Source: Seohaeicola_A nanhaiensis
GTDB taxonomy: Bacteria; Pseudomonadota; Alphaproteobacteria; Rhodobacterales; Rhodobacteraceae
Direction: 5' to 3'
Length of the DNA stretch: 64,000 bases
Assembly (NCBI RefSeq): GCF_042654245.1
Contig: NZ_JBHSGI010000034.1
Span: forward strand, 62,001-126,000
Part shown: positions 22,415 to 32,500 of the stretch, one piece after another
Position numbering within the stretch: the stretch's first letter is position 1
Layout of the letters: the number at the start of each line of letters is the position of its first letter
Made by a program: the position numbers and the translations under genes
The notes under the pieces: model-generated
What the model saw: only the letters and a program-made list of their open reading frames with translations
Databases searched by the model: none
Told to the model about the DNA's origin: nothing

Positions 22415-24248
22415 GGCGGCGCAGCAGCGAGGGCGGGCGATCCTCGTTGCGGGGCATCCGCGAAGCCAGCGCCGCGGTGCCGACAGGATCGACCACCGTC
22501 TTGCCATCCTGGAATTGGAGCCGGTAAAGATCGGCGTAGATGCCGCCGCGCGACAGCAGTTCGTCGTGGGTGCCTTCGTCCACCACGCGGCCGCGATCCA
22601 TGACTATGATCTTGTGGGCGTTACGGATGGTCGAGAGCCTGTGCGCGATCACCAGCGTCGTGCGGCCCCCCGCAAGCTTGTCGAGCGCGGCCTGCACGAC
22701 CTGTTCCGACTGCGCGTCCAGCGCGCTGGTTGCCTCGTCCAGCAAGAGGATCGGCGTGTTGCGCAGCAGGGCGCGCGCGATCACCACCCGCTGGCGCTGT
22801 CCGCCCGACAGGGCCGACCCGCGCGGGCCGACCAGCGTATCCAGCCCCTCGGCCAGTTTCGGCAGGAAGTCCGAGACATGGGCGGCGTCGAGCACCTCTT
22901 TCATCCGGGCGTCGCTGACATCGGTGCGGCCAAGCAGGATGTTCTCGCGCAGCGTTTCGTCGAACAGCAGCGCTTCTTGGCTGACCACCGAATGCAGGTC
23001 GCGCAGGTCTTCGAGCGCGAGGTCGCGCACGTTGACGCCGCCGATGGTCACCGCGCCCTGCTGTGGATCGACCAGCCGGGTCAGCAGGTTGAAGACGGTG
23101 GATTTGCCGGCCCCCGAAGCGCCGACCAGCGCCGTTGTCTTGCCCGCCTCGGCGGTCAGGGTCAGGCCGCGCAATACCGGTGCGTCGCCATAGCTGAGGT
23201 GCACATTGTCCAGATGGATCGCCGGCAGGCCCTGCGGCTTGGCGACAGGTTTGGCCGGCGGCTGCACAAGGATGGGCGCGTCCATCAGCTCTTTCAGCCG
23301 TTCCAGCGCGGCGGCGGCGGCCTGCCAGATGCCGCTGACCGCCGCGATCCGGCGCATCGGGTCGAAGGCCAGGCCGATCGCGGTGAAGAAGCTCATGAAT
23401 TGGCCGATGGTCTTTTCGCCCTCGATGATCTCGGACCCGCCATAGAGCAGAACGCCCATGAAGCCGACGCCGGCCATGACATCGACCATCGCGGTGATCG
23501 AGGCGGTGCCGAGCGAGGCGCGCACTTCGGAGCGCACGAAGGTGTCGGTGTGTTCGCGAAACTTCTCGGCCTGGTAGTCCTCGAGGCTGTTGAGCTTGAT
23601 CGGCACGATGCCGTGAAACACCTCGTCCAGCCGGGTGGCCAGCTTGGCGCCCAGATCGCGCGCCAGCGAGGCCTTGCGGCGGACATAGCGTTGGGCGAAT
23701 GCGATGGGCAGCATCAGCAGCGGCAGGCCGATCAGCATCACGAAGGTCCAGCGCCAGTCGACGCTGATGGCCACGCCGATCAGGATGACCAGCGAGACGG
23801 CATCGCGCCCCGCGCCGGTGATGATCGTGCGCCAGACGTCGTTCACCGCGTTCACGTCGGTCTGGACGCGCTGGATCAGGAAACCCGGCGGGTGGGTCTG
23901 GTGAAAGGCGGTGTCCTGGCGGATCAGCCGGCGCAGCAGGTCGAGCCGCAGCGAGGCGGCGGTCAGCTGCGCGATGCGGGTCAGCAGGACCTTCTGGATC
24001 ATCCCCGAGAAGCCGCGGATACAGAAGATCAGCAGGAAGACGACGCTGACCCAGCCAAGCGCCGAGGTGCTGCCATCGACGAAGACCAGGTCGAACATCG
24101 GCTGCATCATGTAGCTGATCGCGCCGACCATGCTGCCTTCGAGCAGCATGAAGGTCACCGCGACGGCCAGCAGTCCGAGATGGTGGCGCAGGTAGCCGCG
24201 CCAGAGCCATCCCAGCAGTTCGCCGGAGGATTTGGGAGGCGTGCTCAT
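22392..24248 (-). CDS. MsbA-like ABC exporter (fused membrane and ATPase domains)
   Basis: A 618-aa half-transporter that works as a dimer in the inner membrane to flip lipids or export hydrophobic compounds. Residues 1-330 form the six-helix exporter domain. Residues about 365-600 form the ATPase with Walker A GASGAGKST, signature LSGGQRQR and Walker B ILLLDEATSALD, plus the H-loop IAHRLST. The start at 24248 is chosen because the much longer open frame upstream overlaps the divergent aminotransferase and has no family features. Lipid A export is likely but not proven. Confidence 0.92.
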   Translation of the reverse strand: MSTPPKSSGELLGWLWRGYLRHHLGLLAVAVTFMLLEGSMVGAISYMMQPMFDLVFVDGSTSALGWVSVVFLLIFCIRGFSGMIQKVLLTRIAQLTAASLRLDLLRRLIRQDTAFHQTHPPGFLIQRVQTDVNAVNDVWRTIITGAGRDAVSLVILIGVAISVDWRWTFVMLIGLPLLMLPIAFAQRYVRRKASLARDLGAKLATRLDEVFHGIVPIKLNSLEDYQAEKFREHTDTFVRSEVRASLGTASITAMVDVMAGVGFMGVLLYGGSEIIEGEKTIGQFMSFFTAIGLAFDPMRRIAAVSGIWQAAAAALERLKELMDAPILVQPPAKPVAKPQGLPAIHLDNVHLSYGDAPVLRGLTLTAEAGKTTALVGASGAGKSTVFNLLTRLVDPQQGAVTIGGVNVRDLALEDLRDLHSVVSQEALLFDETLRENILLGRTDVSDARMKEVLDAAHVSDFLPKLAEGLDTLVGPRGSALSGGQRQRVVIARALLRNTPILLLDEATSALDAQSEQVVQAALDKLAGGRTTLVIAHRLSTIRNAHKIIVMDRGRVVDEGTHDELLSRGGIYADLYRLQFQDGKTVVDPVGTAALASRMPRNEDRPPSLLRRLTFGLLG

Positions 24249-24404
24249 CGGCGCACGACGGATATGCGGACTTGGGTCATGGCCTGCCTTCTGCGTCCCG
24301 GTGGTGTAATGGCCCGTGCCGCCCGGTGCAAGCGCGGTGCTTTGCGCCATTGACGCGGCCGGGCGCGCGGCTAGGGTGGCGCCGAACTTCGGACGGACCT
24401 TCTC

Positions 24405-25613
24405 ATGACCATACCTAAGACTCTTGCGGCGGGACGCCAGTATCTCGCGATTCCGGGGCCCTCGGTTATCCCCGATGCCGTTTTGCAGGCAATGCATCGC
24501 GCGGCGCCGAATATCTATGCGGGCGAACTGGTCGACATGACCCACAGCGTCGTCGTGGACCTGCGCCGCGTGGCGCGCACGGCGCAGCATGTGGCGATCT
24601 ATATCGCCAATGGCCATGGCGCCTGGGAAGCGGCGCTGTCCAACGTCATCGGGCCGGGCGACCGGGTTCTGGTGCCGGCGACCGGGCGATTCGGGCATGG
24701 CTGGGCCGACATGTGCGCGGGGCTTGGGGCCGAGGCCGAGGTGATCGACTTTGGCCGCGCCTCGACCTTCGACCTCGACCGTGTGGGCGAGGCGCTGAAG
24801 GCGGATACCGCGCATCGCTACAAGGCGGTGCTCGCGACGCATGTGGATACCTCGAGTTCGGTGCGCAACGACATCGCCGCCCTGCGCGCGCTGATGGACG
24901 AGTGCGGGCATCCGGCGCTGCTGATGGTGGACTGCATCGCCTCGCTGGGCTGCGACCGCTTCGAGATGGACGACTGGGGCGTCGATGTCATGGTTTCGGC
25001 CTGCCAGAAGGGGTTGATGGTGCCGCCGGGCGTGTCCTTCGTCTGGTTCTCGGACAAGGCGGCCGAGGCGCGGGCGGGGCTGGCGCGCGTCAGCCGGTAT
25101 TGGGACTGGGCGCCGCGGGCCAATCCGGCCGAATATTATCAGCACTTCGGCGGCACCGCGCCGACCCATCACATCTTCGGCCTGCGCGCGGCGCTGGACC
25201 TGATCCTGGCCGAGGGGATGGAGCAGGTCTGGGCGCGTCATGCGCATCTGGCCCGAGCGGTCTGGGCGGCGGGTGAGGCCTGGGGGCAGGAGGGGCCGTT
25301 CCGTCTCAACATTTCCGACCCGGCGCTGCGCAGCCACGCAGTGACGGCGGCGCGGATCGGGGCGCCGCAGGGCACCGCGCTGCGCGAATGGGTGTCCTCG
25401 CAGATCGGTCTGACGCTGGGCATCGGCCTTGGGATGGCCGCGCCGGACGATCCGGCCTGGCACGGGTTCTTCCGGCTGGGCCACATGGGCCATGTCAACG
25501 GTCAGATGATCATGGGGATGCTGGGCGGGATCGAGACCGGTCTGAACGCCATCGGCGTGCCCCATGGCAAGGGCGGACTGGAAGCGGCCGCAAAGGTGCT
25601 GGGCGAGAGCTGA
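24405..25613 (+). CDS. Class V aminotransferase (serine-glyoxylate/alanine-glyoxylate type)
   Basis: A 402-aa PLP enzyme. The N-terminal AIPGPSVIPDAVLQAM is the usual substrate-side segment of this subfamily. VDCIASLGCD holds the Asp that binds the PLP nitrogen, and SACQKGLMVPPG carries the Schiff-base Lys (K202). The C-terminal GFFRLGHMGHVN is also typical. It would transfer amino groups from Ser or Ala to glyoxylate, but these enzymes are hard to separate by sequence. It stands alone, divergent from the ABC exporter. Confidence 0.87.
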   Translation: MTIPKTLAAGRQYLAIPGPSVIPDAVLQAMHRAAPNIYAGELVDMTHSVVVDLRRVARTAQHVAIYIANGHGAWEAALSNVIGPGDRVLVPATGRFGHGWADMCAGLGAEAEVIDFGRASTFDLDRVGEALKADTAHRYKAVLATHVDTSSSVRNDIAALRALMDECGHPALLMVDCIASLGCDRFEMDDWGVDVMVSACQKGLMVPPGVSFVWFSDKAAEARAGLARVSRYWDWAPRANPAEYYQHFGGTAPTHHIFGLRAALDLILAEGMEQVWARHAHLARAVWAAGEAWGQEGPFRLNISDPALRSHAVTAARIGAPQGTALREWVSSQIGLTLGIGLGMAAPDDPAWHGFFRLGHMGHVNGQMIMGMLGGIETGLNAIGVPHGKGGLEAAAKVLGES

Positions 25614-25632
25614 ATCGCGCACCCGCGACCGC

Positions 25633-25815
25633 CTAATCGAGGCGGTCGCGCAGGCGGGTGATCAGGTGGTTGAGCGCCATCGCCAGCAGCAGCACGGCTG
25701 CCATTCCGGCGGTGGCCCAGATCAGCAGGAAGAGCCAGCCCAGATTGACGCCCAGCATGATCAATGCCGGGGTGGTGTAATTCGGCGCGATCCCGGTAGA
25801 CCGATCTGGCGGCAT
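25633..25815 (-). CDS. Small conserved membrane protein
   Basis: A 60-aa protein with two adjacent hydrophobic segments (LIMLGVNLGWLFLLIWATAG, then MAAVLLLAMALNHLI) behind a polar N-terminus. The pattern NYTTPALIMLGVNL recurs in roseobacter genomes as an unnamed two-helix membrane protein. Its function is unknown. It lies 51 bases downstream of the aminotransferase at 25867 in the same direction and may share its transcript. Confidence 0.65.
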   Translation of the reverse strand: MPPDRSTGIAPNYTTPALIMLGVNLGWLFLLIWATAGMAAVLLLAMALNHLITRLRDRLD

Positions 25816-25866
25816 GGTGCCTCTCCGGCGGATACGACGGAGAGATTAGCGCGCCAGAGGTAAAAG

Positions 25867-26982
25867 TCAGGTAACTTGTCCGCGCGCGGTGGCCAGCGCC
25901 CTGGGCAGCGCCTCGGCAAAGATGGCCAGATCGGCGGGGCGGCCACAGCTGACGCGGATGCAGCGGTTCTGCGGCGCGGCAAAAGGCATCCGCACGAAGA
26001 CCCCCTGCGCGACGAGATTGTCGAGCACCGATTTGGCGAAGGCCCCGTCGCCGCCGCAGTCGATGGCGACGAAGTTGGTGGCCGAGGGCAGCGGCACCAG
26101 CCCGTTGGCGCGGGCGACCTCGGCAATGGTGTCACGGGCGCGGGCGATCTCGCCCTGCACATGCGACAGCCAGCCGGTATCCTGCAGCGCCGCGATGGCG
26201 CCGACCTGGGCTATGCGGTTCATGCCGAAATGGTTGCGCACCTTGTTGAAGGCCAAAACCAGTCCCGGCGCGGCGATGCCATAGCCCACCCGTGCGCCGG
26301 CCATGCCGTGCACCTTGGAAAAGGTGCGGAAGCGGATGACGCGGGGGTCGTCGGCGTCGATCTCGGGCGCGGTGCCCTCGGGCGCGCATTCGACATAGGC
26401 CTCGTCCAGCGCCAGAAGGCAGCCATCGGGGAGCATGTCCAAAGCGGCGCGGATGTCGGTGCCGCTGTGCCAGCTGCCCATCGGGTTGTCCGGATTGGCG
26501 AGGTAGACCAGTTTGGCATCCGTCTCGGCCGCCTTGGCAAAAAGCGCGGCGGGGTCTTCGCGATCTTCGCGGTAGGGCACCTTGTGCAGCGTGCCGCCAA
26601 AGCCCGCGACGTGGAAGTTGAAGGTCGGGTAGGCGCCGTCCGAGGTCACCACCGCATCGCCGGGACCGATCAGTAGGCGGACCAGATAGCCGAGCAGCCC
26701 GTCGATCCCTTCGCCGACCACCACATGCGCCGGCGTCACGCCATGGGCGGCGGCCAGCGCCGCGCGCAGGTCGTGGTTTTCGGGGTCGGCATACATCCAG
26801 ACATCGCGCGCCGCCGCCTGCATCGCGGCCACCGCCTTGGGCGAGGGGCCGAAGACGCTTTCGTTCGCGCCAAGCCGGGCGCGGAAGTGGGCGCCCTGCG
26901 CCCGCTCCTGCGTTTCGGGGCCGACAAAGGGCACGGTGGAGGGCAGGGCGGCGGCAAGGGGGGTGTAACGCGGATTTTTCAT
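25867..26982 (-). CDS. Histidinol-phosphate aminotransferase-like PLP enzyme
   Basis: A 371-aa class I/II aminotransferase. The PLP Lys is in RFRTFSKVHGMAGARVGYG, and the LANPDNPMGSW segment supplies the Asn that contacts PLP. The HisC-type motif GVTPAHVVVGEGIDGLL and the N-terminal GANESVFGPSPKA fit the histidinol-phosphate or aromatic aminotransferase group. Histidine synthesis genes are not adjacent, so a second HisC-like enzyme with another amino acid substrate is equally possible. Confidence 0.87.
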   Translation of the reverse strand: MKNPRYTPLAAALPSTVPFVGPETQERAQGAHFRARLGANESVFGPSPKAVAAMQAAARDVWMYADPENHDLRAALAAAHGVTPAHVVVGEGIDGLLGYLVRLLIGPGDAVVTSDGAYPTFNFHVAGFGGTLHKVPYREDREDPAALFAKAAETDAKLVYLANPDNPMGSWHSGTDIRAALDMLPDGCLLALDEAYVECAPEGTAPEIDADDPRVIRFRTFSKVHGMAGARVGYGIAAPGLVLAFNKVRNHFGMNRIAQVGAIAALQDTGWLSHVQGEIARARDTIAEVARANGLVPLPSATNFVAIDCGGDGAFAKSVLDNLVAQGVFVRMPFAAPQNRCIRVSCGRPADLAIFAEALPRALATARGQVT

Positions 26983-27018
26983 GGCGGCAGCTAAACCAAG
27001 GTGACGGGGGCAGGCAAG

Positions 27019-27411
27019 CTATCTGTCGGGCCGGGTCAGCACATAGGCCGCGCCGATCCCCATGAGCAGGGCCTGGGCCATCAGCACGCGCCCGGGCACA
27101 CCGATCGCGGCGCAGAAGGCAAAGCCGAGCGCCATCATGGCACAGGCCCAGAGCTTGACCCGGCGGGGAATGGCGCCGGTCGTTTCCCAATCGGTGATCA
27201 TCGGCCCGAATCGGCGGTGCGACAGCAGCCAGGCCCGGAGCCGGGGCGATCCCTTGCCAAAGCAGAGGGCCGCCAGCAGCACGAAAGGCGTCGTCGGCAG
27301 CACAGGCAGCGCGATCCCTATGATGCCCAGGGCCAGCGAGAGGATGCCGGCGAGCGTCCAGAGCGGGCGCAGGCGCACCTGCGGGACAGGCTGTTCAGGC
27401 GGCATCGTCAA
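27019..27411 (-). CDS. YbaN family (DUF454) membrane protein
   Basis: A 130-aa inner-membrane protein with three or four hydrophobic helices. The family motif GIIGIALPVLPTTPFVLLAALCFGKGSPR near residues 37-65 is intact, followed by RAWLLSHRRFGPMI. YbaN-type proteins are widespread but their function is unknown. It lies 36 bases downstream of the aminotransferase upstream region in the opposite order, so it is probably a separate unit. The Pro/Gln-rich N-terminus is cytoplasmic. Confidence 0.85.
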   Translation of the reverse strand: MTMPPEQPVPQVRLRPLWTLAGILSLALGIIGIALPVLPTTPFVLLAALCFGKGSPRLRAWLLSHRRFGPMITDWETTGAIPRRVKLWACAMMALGFAFCAAIGVPGRVLMAQALLMGIGAAYVLTRPDR

Positions 27412-27549
27412 CGCTCCACATATCAGCCTCGCCGGATCAGGGCAGAGATAGGGCGGGGCCTGCGGAAAGTAAATTCGCCCGAACGTCAGGCTGGCATCCG
27501 GGCCGCCGTTTCGGCAAGTTGGCCTCGCACATCCAGCGGAGGGCCGGCC

Positions 27550-28332
27550 ATGTCACGTGTATCGATCAAATATGAAGATAACATTGCCAGGGTCACCCTG
27601 ACCCGGCCCGACAAGATGAACGCGCTCGACAATGCGATGATCCAGGCGATCATCAGCGCCGGTCAGGAGGTTGCGGCCTCTCCCGCCCGCGCCGTGGTTT
27701 TGTCGGGCGAGGGGCGCAGTTTCTGCGCGGGCCTCGATCTGGCGAGCTTTGCCGAGATGGGTCAGATGAACGCCGAAGACTGGCTGATGCCGCGAAAACA
27801 CGGCGAAACCAATGACGTGCAGGAAGTCGCGATGGTGTGGCGGCGGGTGCAGGTGCCGGTGATCGCCGCGCTGCACGGCGCGGTCTATGGTGGCGGGCTG
27901 CAGCTGGCGCTGGGGGCGGATATCCGGATTGCCCATCCCGCGGCGAAACTGTCGGTCATGGAGATGAAATGGGGGCTGGTGCCGGACATGGGCGGGATGG
28001 CGCTGCTGCCGCGGCTGGTGCGGTCGGACGTGCTGCGCCAGCTGATCTACACCGCCGCGCCGGTGGACGCCGCACAGGCCGAGCGCTGGGGGCTGGTGAC
28101 CTCGCTGGAGGAGGACCCGCTGGAGGCCGCGCTGGCGCTGGCGGGCGAGATCGCGGGCAAGAGCCCGGCGGCGATCCGGGCGGCAAAGCGGCTGATCGAA
28201 GTGGCGGAAAGCGCGGACCGGGCCAGCGTTCTGCTGGATGAATCGCGCGAATCCGTGGGGTTGATCGGCAAGGCGGAACAGATGGAGGTGATTTCGGCGC
28301 AGATGCAGGGACGCAGGCCGGTGTTCAAATGA
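27550..28332 (+). CDS. Crotonase/enoyl-CoA hydratase family protein
   Basis: A 260-aa CoA-substrate enzyme. The N-terminal IARVTLTRPDKMNALDNAMI, the oxyanion-hole segment GEGRSFCAGLDLASF, and AALHGAVYGGGLQLALGADIRIA give the full crotonase core. The catalytic Glu region is KLSVMEMKWGLVPDMGG. It would hydrate an enoyl-CoA in fatty acid or side-chain degradation. The ATG at 27550 follows GGAGGGCC. It overlaps the nitronate monooxygenase gene by ATGA, so the two are made together. Confidence 0.9.
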   Translation: MSRVSIKYEDNIARVTLTRPDKMNALDNAMIQAIISAGQEVAASPARAVVLSGEGRSFCAGLDLASFAEMGQMNAEDWLMPRKHGETNDVQEVAMVWRRVQVPVIAALHGAVYGGGLQLALGADIRIAHPAAKLSVMEMKWGLVPDMGGMALLPRLVRSDVLRQLIYTAAPVDAAQAERWGLVTSLEEDPLEAALALAGEIAGKSPAAIRAAKRLIEVAESADRASVLLDESRESVGLIGKAEQMEVISAQMQGRRPVFK

Positions 28333-29402
28333 GCGGGGCGGTCGAGGAACGGGTCGCAGCCTTTTGCGCGGCCTACGATCTGCAGATCCCCGTGTTGCTG
28401 GCCCCGATGGCGGGGGCCTGTCCGCCCGCGCTCTCGGCGGCGGTGGCGACGGCGGGCGGAATGGGGGCCTGTGGCGCGCTGCTGATGGGGCCGGAAGAGA
28501 TCGGCGAGTGGGCCACTCAGGTGCGCTCGGCGAGCAACGGGGCGTTCCAGATGAACCTCTGGATTCCGGACCCGGCGCCGGTGCGGGATGCCGCGCGGGA
28601 AGCGGAGCTGCGCGCCTTCTTGGGCGGCTGGGGGCCCGAGGTGCCGGAGGCGGCGGGCGACGCAAGGGGCCAGGATTTCGAGGCGCAATGCGCGGCGATG
28701 CTGGCCGCCGGGCCGGCGGTGATTTCGTCGATCATGGGCGTCTACCCTGCGGATTTCGTGGCAAGAATGAAGGCGGCGGGCATTCGCTGGTTCGCCACCG
28801 TGACCACGGTCGCCGAGGCGCTGGAGGCCGAGGCGGCGGGGGCCGACGTAATCGTCGCGCAGGGCATGGAGGCGGGCGGACACCGCGGCGCCTTCGAGGC
28901 AGAGGAGGCGGCGCGGCGGCTGGTGGGGCTGTTCGCCCTGCTGCCGGCGGTGGCGGATGCGGTGAAGGTGCCGGTGGTGGCGACCGGCGGCATCGCTGAT
29001 GCGCGCGGCGTCGCGGCGGCGCTGATGCTGGGGGCGAGCGCGGTGCAGATCGGCACCGGCCTCCTGCGCACGCCCGAGGCCGGCATCGCGCCGGCCTGGG
29101 CCGAGGGTCTGGCGCGGGCGCGGCCCGAGGATACGCTGGCGACGCGGGCCTTTTCCGGGCGGCTGGGGCGTGCCCTGCGCACCGGCTATGCCGAGGCGGC
29201 GGAGGCCGGTCCGGCGCCTGCGCCCTATCCGGTGCAGCGCGGGCTGACCGCGCCGATGCGGGCGGCGGCCGGCAAGGAGGGGCGGCTGGAGGCGATGCAG
29301 GCCTGGGCCGGACAGGCGGCGGCGCTGGCGCCGGCGGAGCCCGCGGGCGCGGTTGTCAAGCGGCTGTGGGACGAGGCCCGGGCGTTGCTGAAGATCGCAT
29401 AG
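28329..29402 (+). CDS. Nitronate monooxygenase (2-nitropropane dioxygenase family)
   Basis: A 357-aa FMN-dependent TIM-barrel enzyme that oxidises alkyl nitronates, which are toxic compounds such as propionate-3-nitronate. PVLLAPMAGACPPALSAAVA is the flavin-binding start, IVAQGMEAGGHRGAF carries the phosphate loop and the catalytic His, and VPVVATGGIADARG is the second FMN loop. It is coupled to the crotonase by a 4-base overlap. Three hairpins follow it. Confidence 0.9.
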   Translation: MSGAVEERVAAFCAAYDLQIPVLLAPMAGACPPALSAAVATAGGMGACGALLMGPEEIGEWATQVRSASNGAFQMNLWIPDPAPVRDAAREAELRAFLGGWGPEVPEAAGDARGQDFEAQCAAMLAAGPAVISSIMGVYPADFVARMKAAGIRWFATVTTVAEALEAEAAGADVIVAQGMEAGGHRGAFEAEEAARRLVGLFALLPAVADAVKVPVVATGGIADARGVAAALMLGASAVQIGTGLLRTPEAGIAPAWAEGLARARPEDTLATRAFSGRLGRALRTGYAEAAEAGPAPAPYPVQRGLTAPMRAAAGKEGRLEAMQAWAGQAAALAPAEPAGAVVKRLWDEARALLKIA

Positions 29403-29497
29403 GGTGCTGGGGGCGCTGCCCCCGCCGCCCGTGCCGGGCGGCCCCCCGAGGTATTTGGGAACCAGAGAAGCAGGGGGCGGTTCCCTGTTTCTCTGGT
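29403..29497. repeat. Hairpin-rich intergenic repeat between nitronate monooxygenase and valS
   Basis: Three consecutive inverted repeats lie here. GGGGGC-GCT-GCCCCC spans 29409-29423. GCCGCCCG-TGC-CGGGCGGC spans 29424-29442. A 15-bp stem of 29461-29475 with 29483-29497 has one mismatch and is followed by CTTTC. Between the second and third is CGAGGTATTTGGGA, a tag that accompanies such hairpins in many Rhodobacteraceae intergenic regions. The last hairpin probably ends transcription of both converging genes. The family link is from memory. Confidence 0.6.
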
Positions 29498-29527
29498 CTT
29501 TCAACGGTCTGCGGGGTGCAGTTGAGG

Positions 29528-32500
29528 TCAGTCGAGCTCGGCCAGGCGGGCCAGGGCGGCTTGCAGCTGGGCGGCTTCGCTTTCGCGGGCGGCGAGGTTT
29601 TCCCGGGCTTCGGCGACCACCTCCTCGGGGGCAGAGGCGACGAAGTTGGGATTCTTCAGCCGTCCGTTCAGCCCGGCGATTTCCTTGCCGAGCTTGGCCA
29701 GGGTCTTGTCGAGGCGGGCCTTTTCCTCGGCGATGTCGATGATGCCGGCGAGCGGCAGGCCGAAGTTGCCGCCCGGGACGGCGATGGTGACCGTCCCCCG
29801 GGGGAAGGTTTCGACCTCGGTCATCGTTTCGACGCGGGCCAGGCGCAGGATCAGAGTCTTGTTGTTTTCCAGTGCGTTGCGGCCCGAGTCATCGAGGCTT
29901 TCGATCAGCATGGGGACCTGGAGGCCGGCGGGAACGTGCATCTGGGCGCGGGCCGAGCGGATCTGGTCGATCAGGCCGATGACCCAGTTCATTTCCTGGT
30001 CGGCGGCGGGGTCGATCAGGTCGGGGCCATAGGCCGGCCAGTCGGTGACGGCGAGCATCCGGTCGCGGCTGCCCGAGAGGCTCCAGAGCTCTTCCGTGAT
30101 GAAGGGCATGATCGGGTGGAGCAGGACAAGGCATTGTTCCAGAACCCATTTCATCGTTGCCTGGGTCTCGGCGCGATGCGGGTTCTCGTCCAGCAGGATG
30201 GGCTTGGAGAATTCGACATACCAGTCGCAGACCTTGCCCCAGACGAAGCGGTAGAGCGCCGCGGCGGCGTCGTCGAAGCGGTAGGCTTCGAGCGCGGCGT
30301 CGACCTCGGCGCGGACCCGGGCGGTTTCGCCGATGATCCATTTGTTCAGGGTATGTTCAGGGGGTGATATCCGTGCACTATCGGTGCACAGACCGTGCAC
30401 CACCGATGGCGCCTCGAAAACCCCGTTCATCTCGGCGAAGCGGGCGAAATTCCAGAGCTTGGTGCCGAAGTTGCGATAGCCCTTGATGCGCTCCATGTCG
30501 AGTTTCAGCACGCCGCCCAGCGAGGCCATCGCCGCATTGGTGAAGCGCAGCGCGTCGGCGCCGTATTCGTCGATGATCTCGAGCGGGTCGACCACGTTGC
30601 CGAGCGACTTGGACATCTTCTTGCCCTTGGCGTCGCGCACCAGCCCATGCAGGTAAACGGTGTGGAAGGGCACCTCGTTTACCACGGCGAGCTGCATCAT
30701 CATCATCCGGGCGACCCAGAAGAAGAGGATGTCCTGCCCGGTGACGAGGACGGAGGTCGGGAAGTAGCGCTCGAGCTCCGGCGTCTTTTCGGGCCAGCCC
30801 AGCGTGCCGATGGGCCAGAGACCGGAGGAGAACCAGGTGTCGAGCACGTCGGGGTCGCGCCAGACCGGGTAGACCAGATGGGTCGGGTCCTGGGTGACAT
30901 TGTATTCGGCGAGGCTGCGCGCCAGCGTTTCGATGGCGGCGTGCTTGTCGGCGACCTCGACGATACGGGAATGGTTGATCGGCGTCGGCGTGTCGTCGAT
31001 TTCGTGCAGGAAGGCCTTGGTGACCTCCTCCAGGGAAGAGCCGCAATGGGCGACCTCGCCGGCGTGCAGCATCCCGCCCTCGTTCAGCAGGCGGCCGAGT
31101 TCGACGGCATCGAGGTCGCCATCGCCTTCGTCGTCGCGGAAGCTATGCGTGCCGAGGTCGAGACCGTACCAGACCGGGATCTGGTGACCCCACCAGAGCT
31201 GGCGCGAGATGCACCAGGGTTCGATGTTTTCCAGCCAGTGGTAATAGGTCTTTTCGCCCGACTCGGGGATGATCTTCACCGTGCCGTCACGCACGGCGTC
31301 GAGCGCGGGGCCGACAATCTTGGCGGTGTCGACGAACCACTGGTCAGTGAGCATCGGTTCGATGACCACCTTGGAGCGGTCGCCGAAGGGCTGCATGATC
31401 GGCTTGTTCTCGACCAGCGGGATCGGATGGACGTCGCCGTCTTCGTCGGGGGCGCCGGGAACGGTGACGGCGAGACCTTCGGCGGTGATCTGGTCGACCA
31501 CGCGTTTGCGCGCCTCGAAGCGGTCGAGGCCGCGCAGGTCGTCGGGGACGAGGTTGACGGTATCGGCCTCGGCCTCGGAAATTTCGCGTTCGCCGCGCGC
31601 GACGGCCAGCGCGGTGGCGGCGGCCTCGGCATAGGGGGCGCCATCGGCGCGCATGTGGGCGCGGGTGTCCATCAGGCGGTAGCAGGGGATGTCGTTGCGT
31701 TTGGCGACGCCATAGTCGTTGAAGTCATGCGCGCCGGTGATCTTGACCGCGCCCGAGCCAAAGGTCGGGTCTGGGTATTCGTCGGTGATGATCGGGATCA
31801 GGCGACGATGTTCTTTCGGGCCAACCGGGATTTCGCAGAGTTTGCCGACGATTGGCGCGTAACGTTCATCCGATGGATGAACCGCGACCGCGCCGTCGCC
31901 CAGCATGGTTTCGGGACGGGTGGTGGGGATCGAGATATAGTCGCGCGTCTCGCGCAGGGTGACGTTACCGTCTTCGTCCTTCTCGACGTACTCATAGGTC
32001 TGACCGTCGGCGAGCGGATACTTGAAGTGCCACATGTGGCCGGCGACTTCGGTATTTTCGACCTCGAGATCGGAGATCGCGGTTTCGAAGTGCGGGTCCC
32101 AGTTCACCAGCCGCTTGCCGCGGTAGATCAGGCCCTTGTTGTACATGTCCACGAAGACCTTGATGACGGCGTCGTGGAAATTGCCTTCCTCGCCCTCGGG
32201 CGCGCCGGGGGCGCCGGACATGGTGAAGGCCTCGCGGCTCCAGTCGCAGGAGGCGCCGAGGCGTTTCAGCTGGCCGATGATGGTGCCGCGCGATTTAACC
32301 TTTTGCTGCCAGACCCTTGCGAGGAAATCCTCGCGTCCCATCTCGGTGCGGGAGGGTTCCTGGTTGGCGGCCATCTCGCGTTCGGTCACCATCTGGGTGG
32401 CGATGCCGGCGTGGTCGGTGCCGGGCTGCCAGAGCGTGTCGTGGCCCTGCATCCGCTTCCAGCGGGTCAGGATGTCCTGCAGCGTGTTGTTGAAGGCATG

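Noticed and set aside
24249..25622. Upstream extension of the ABC exporter frame to 25622
   Set aside because: It runs antisense through the class V aminotransferase. The exporter fold begins at the ATG at 24248.
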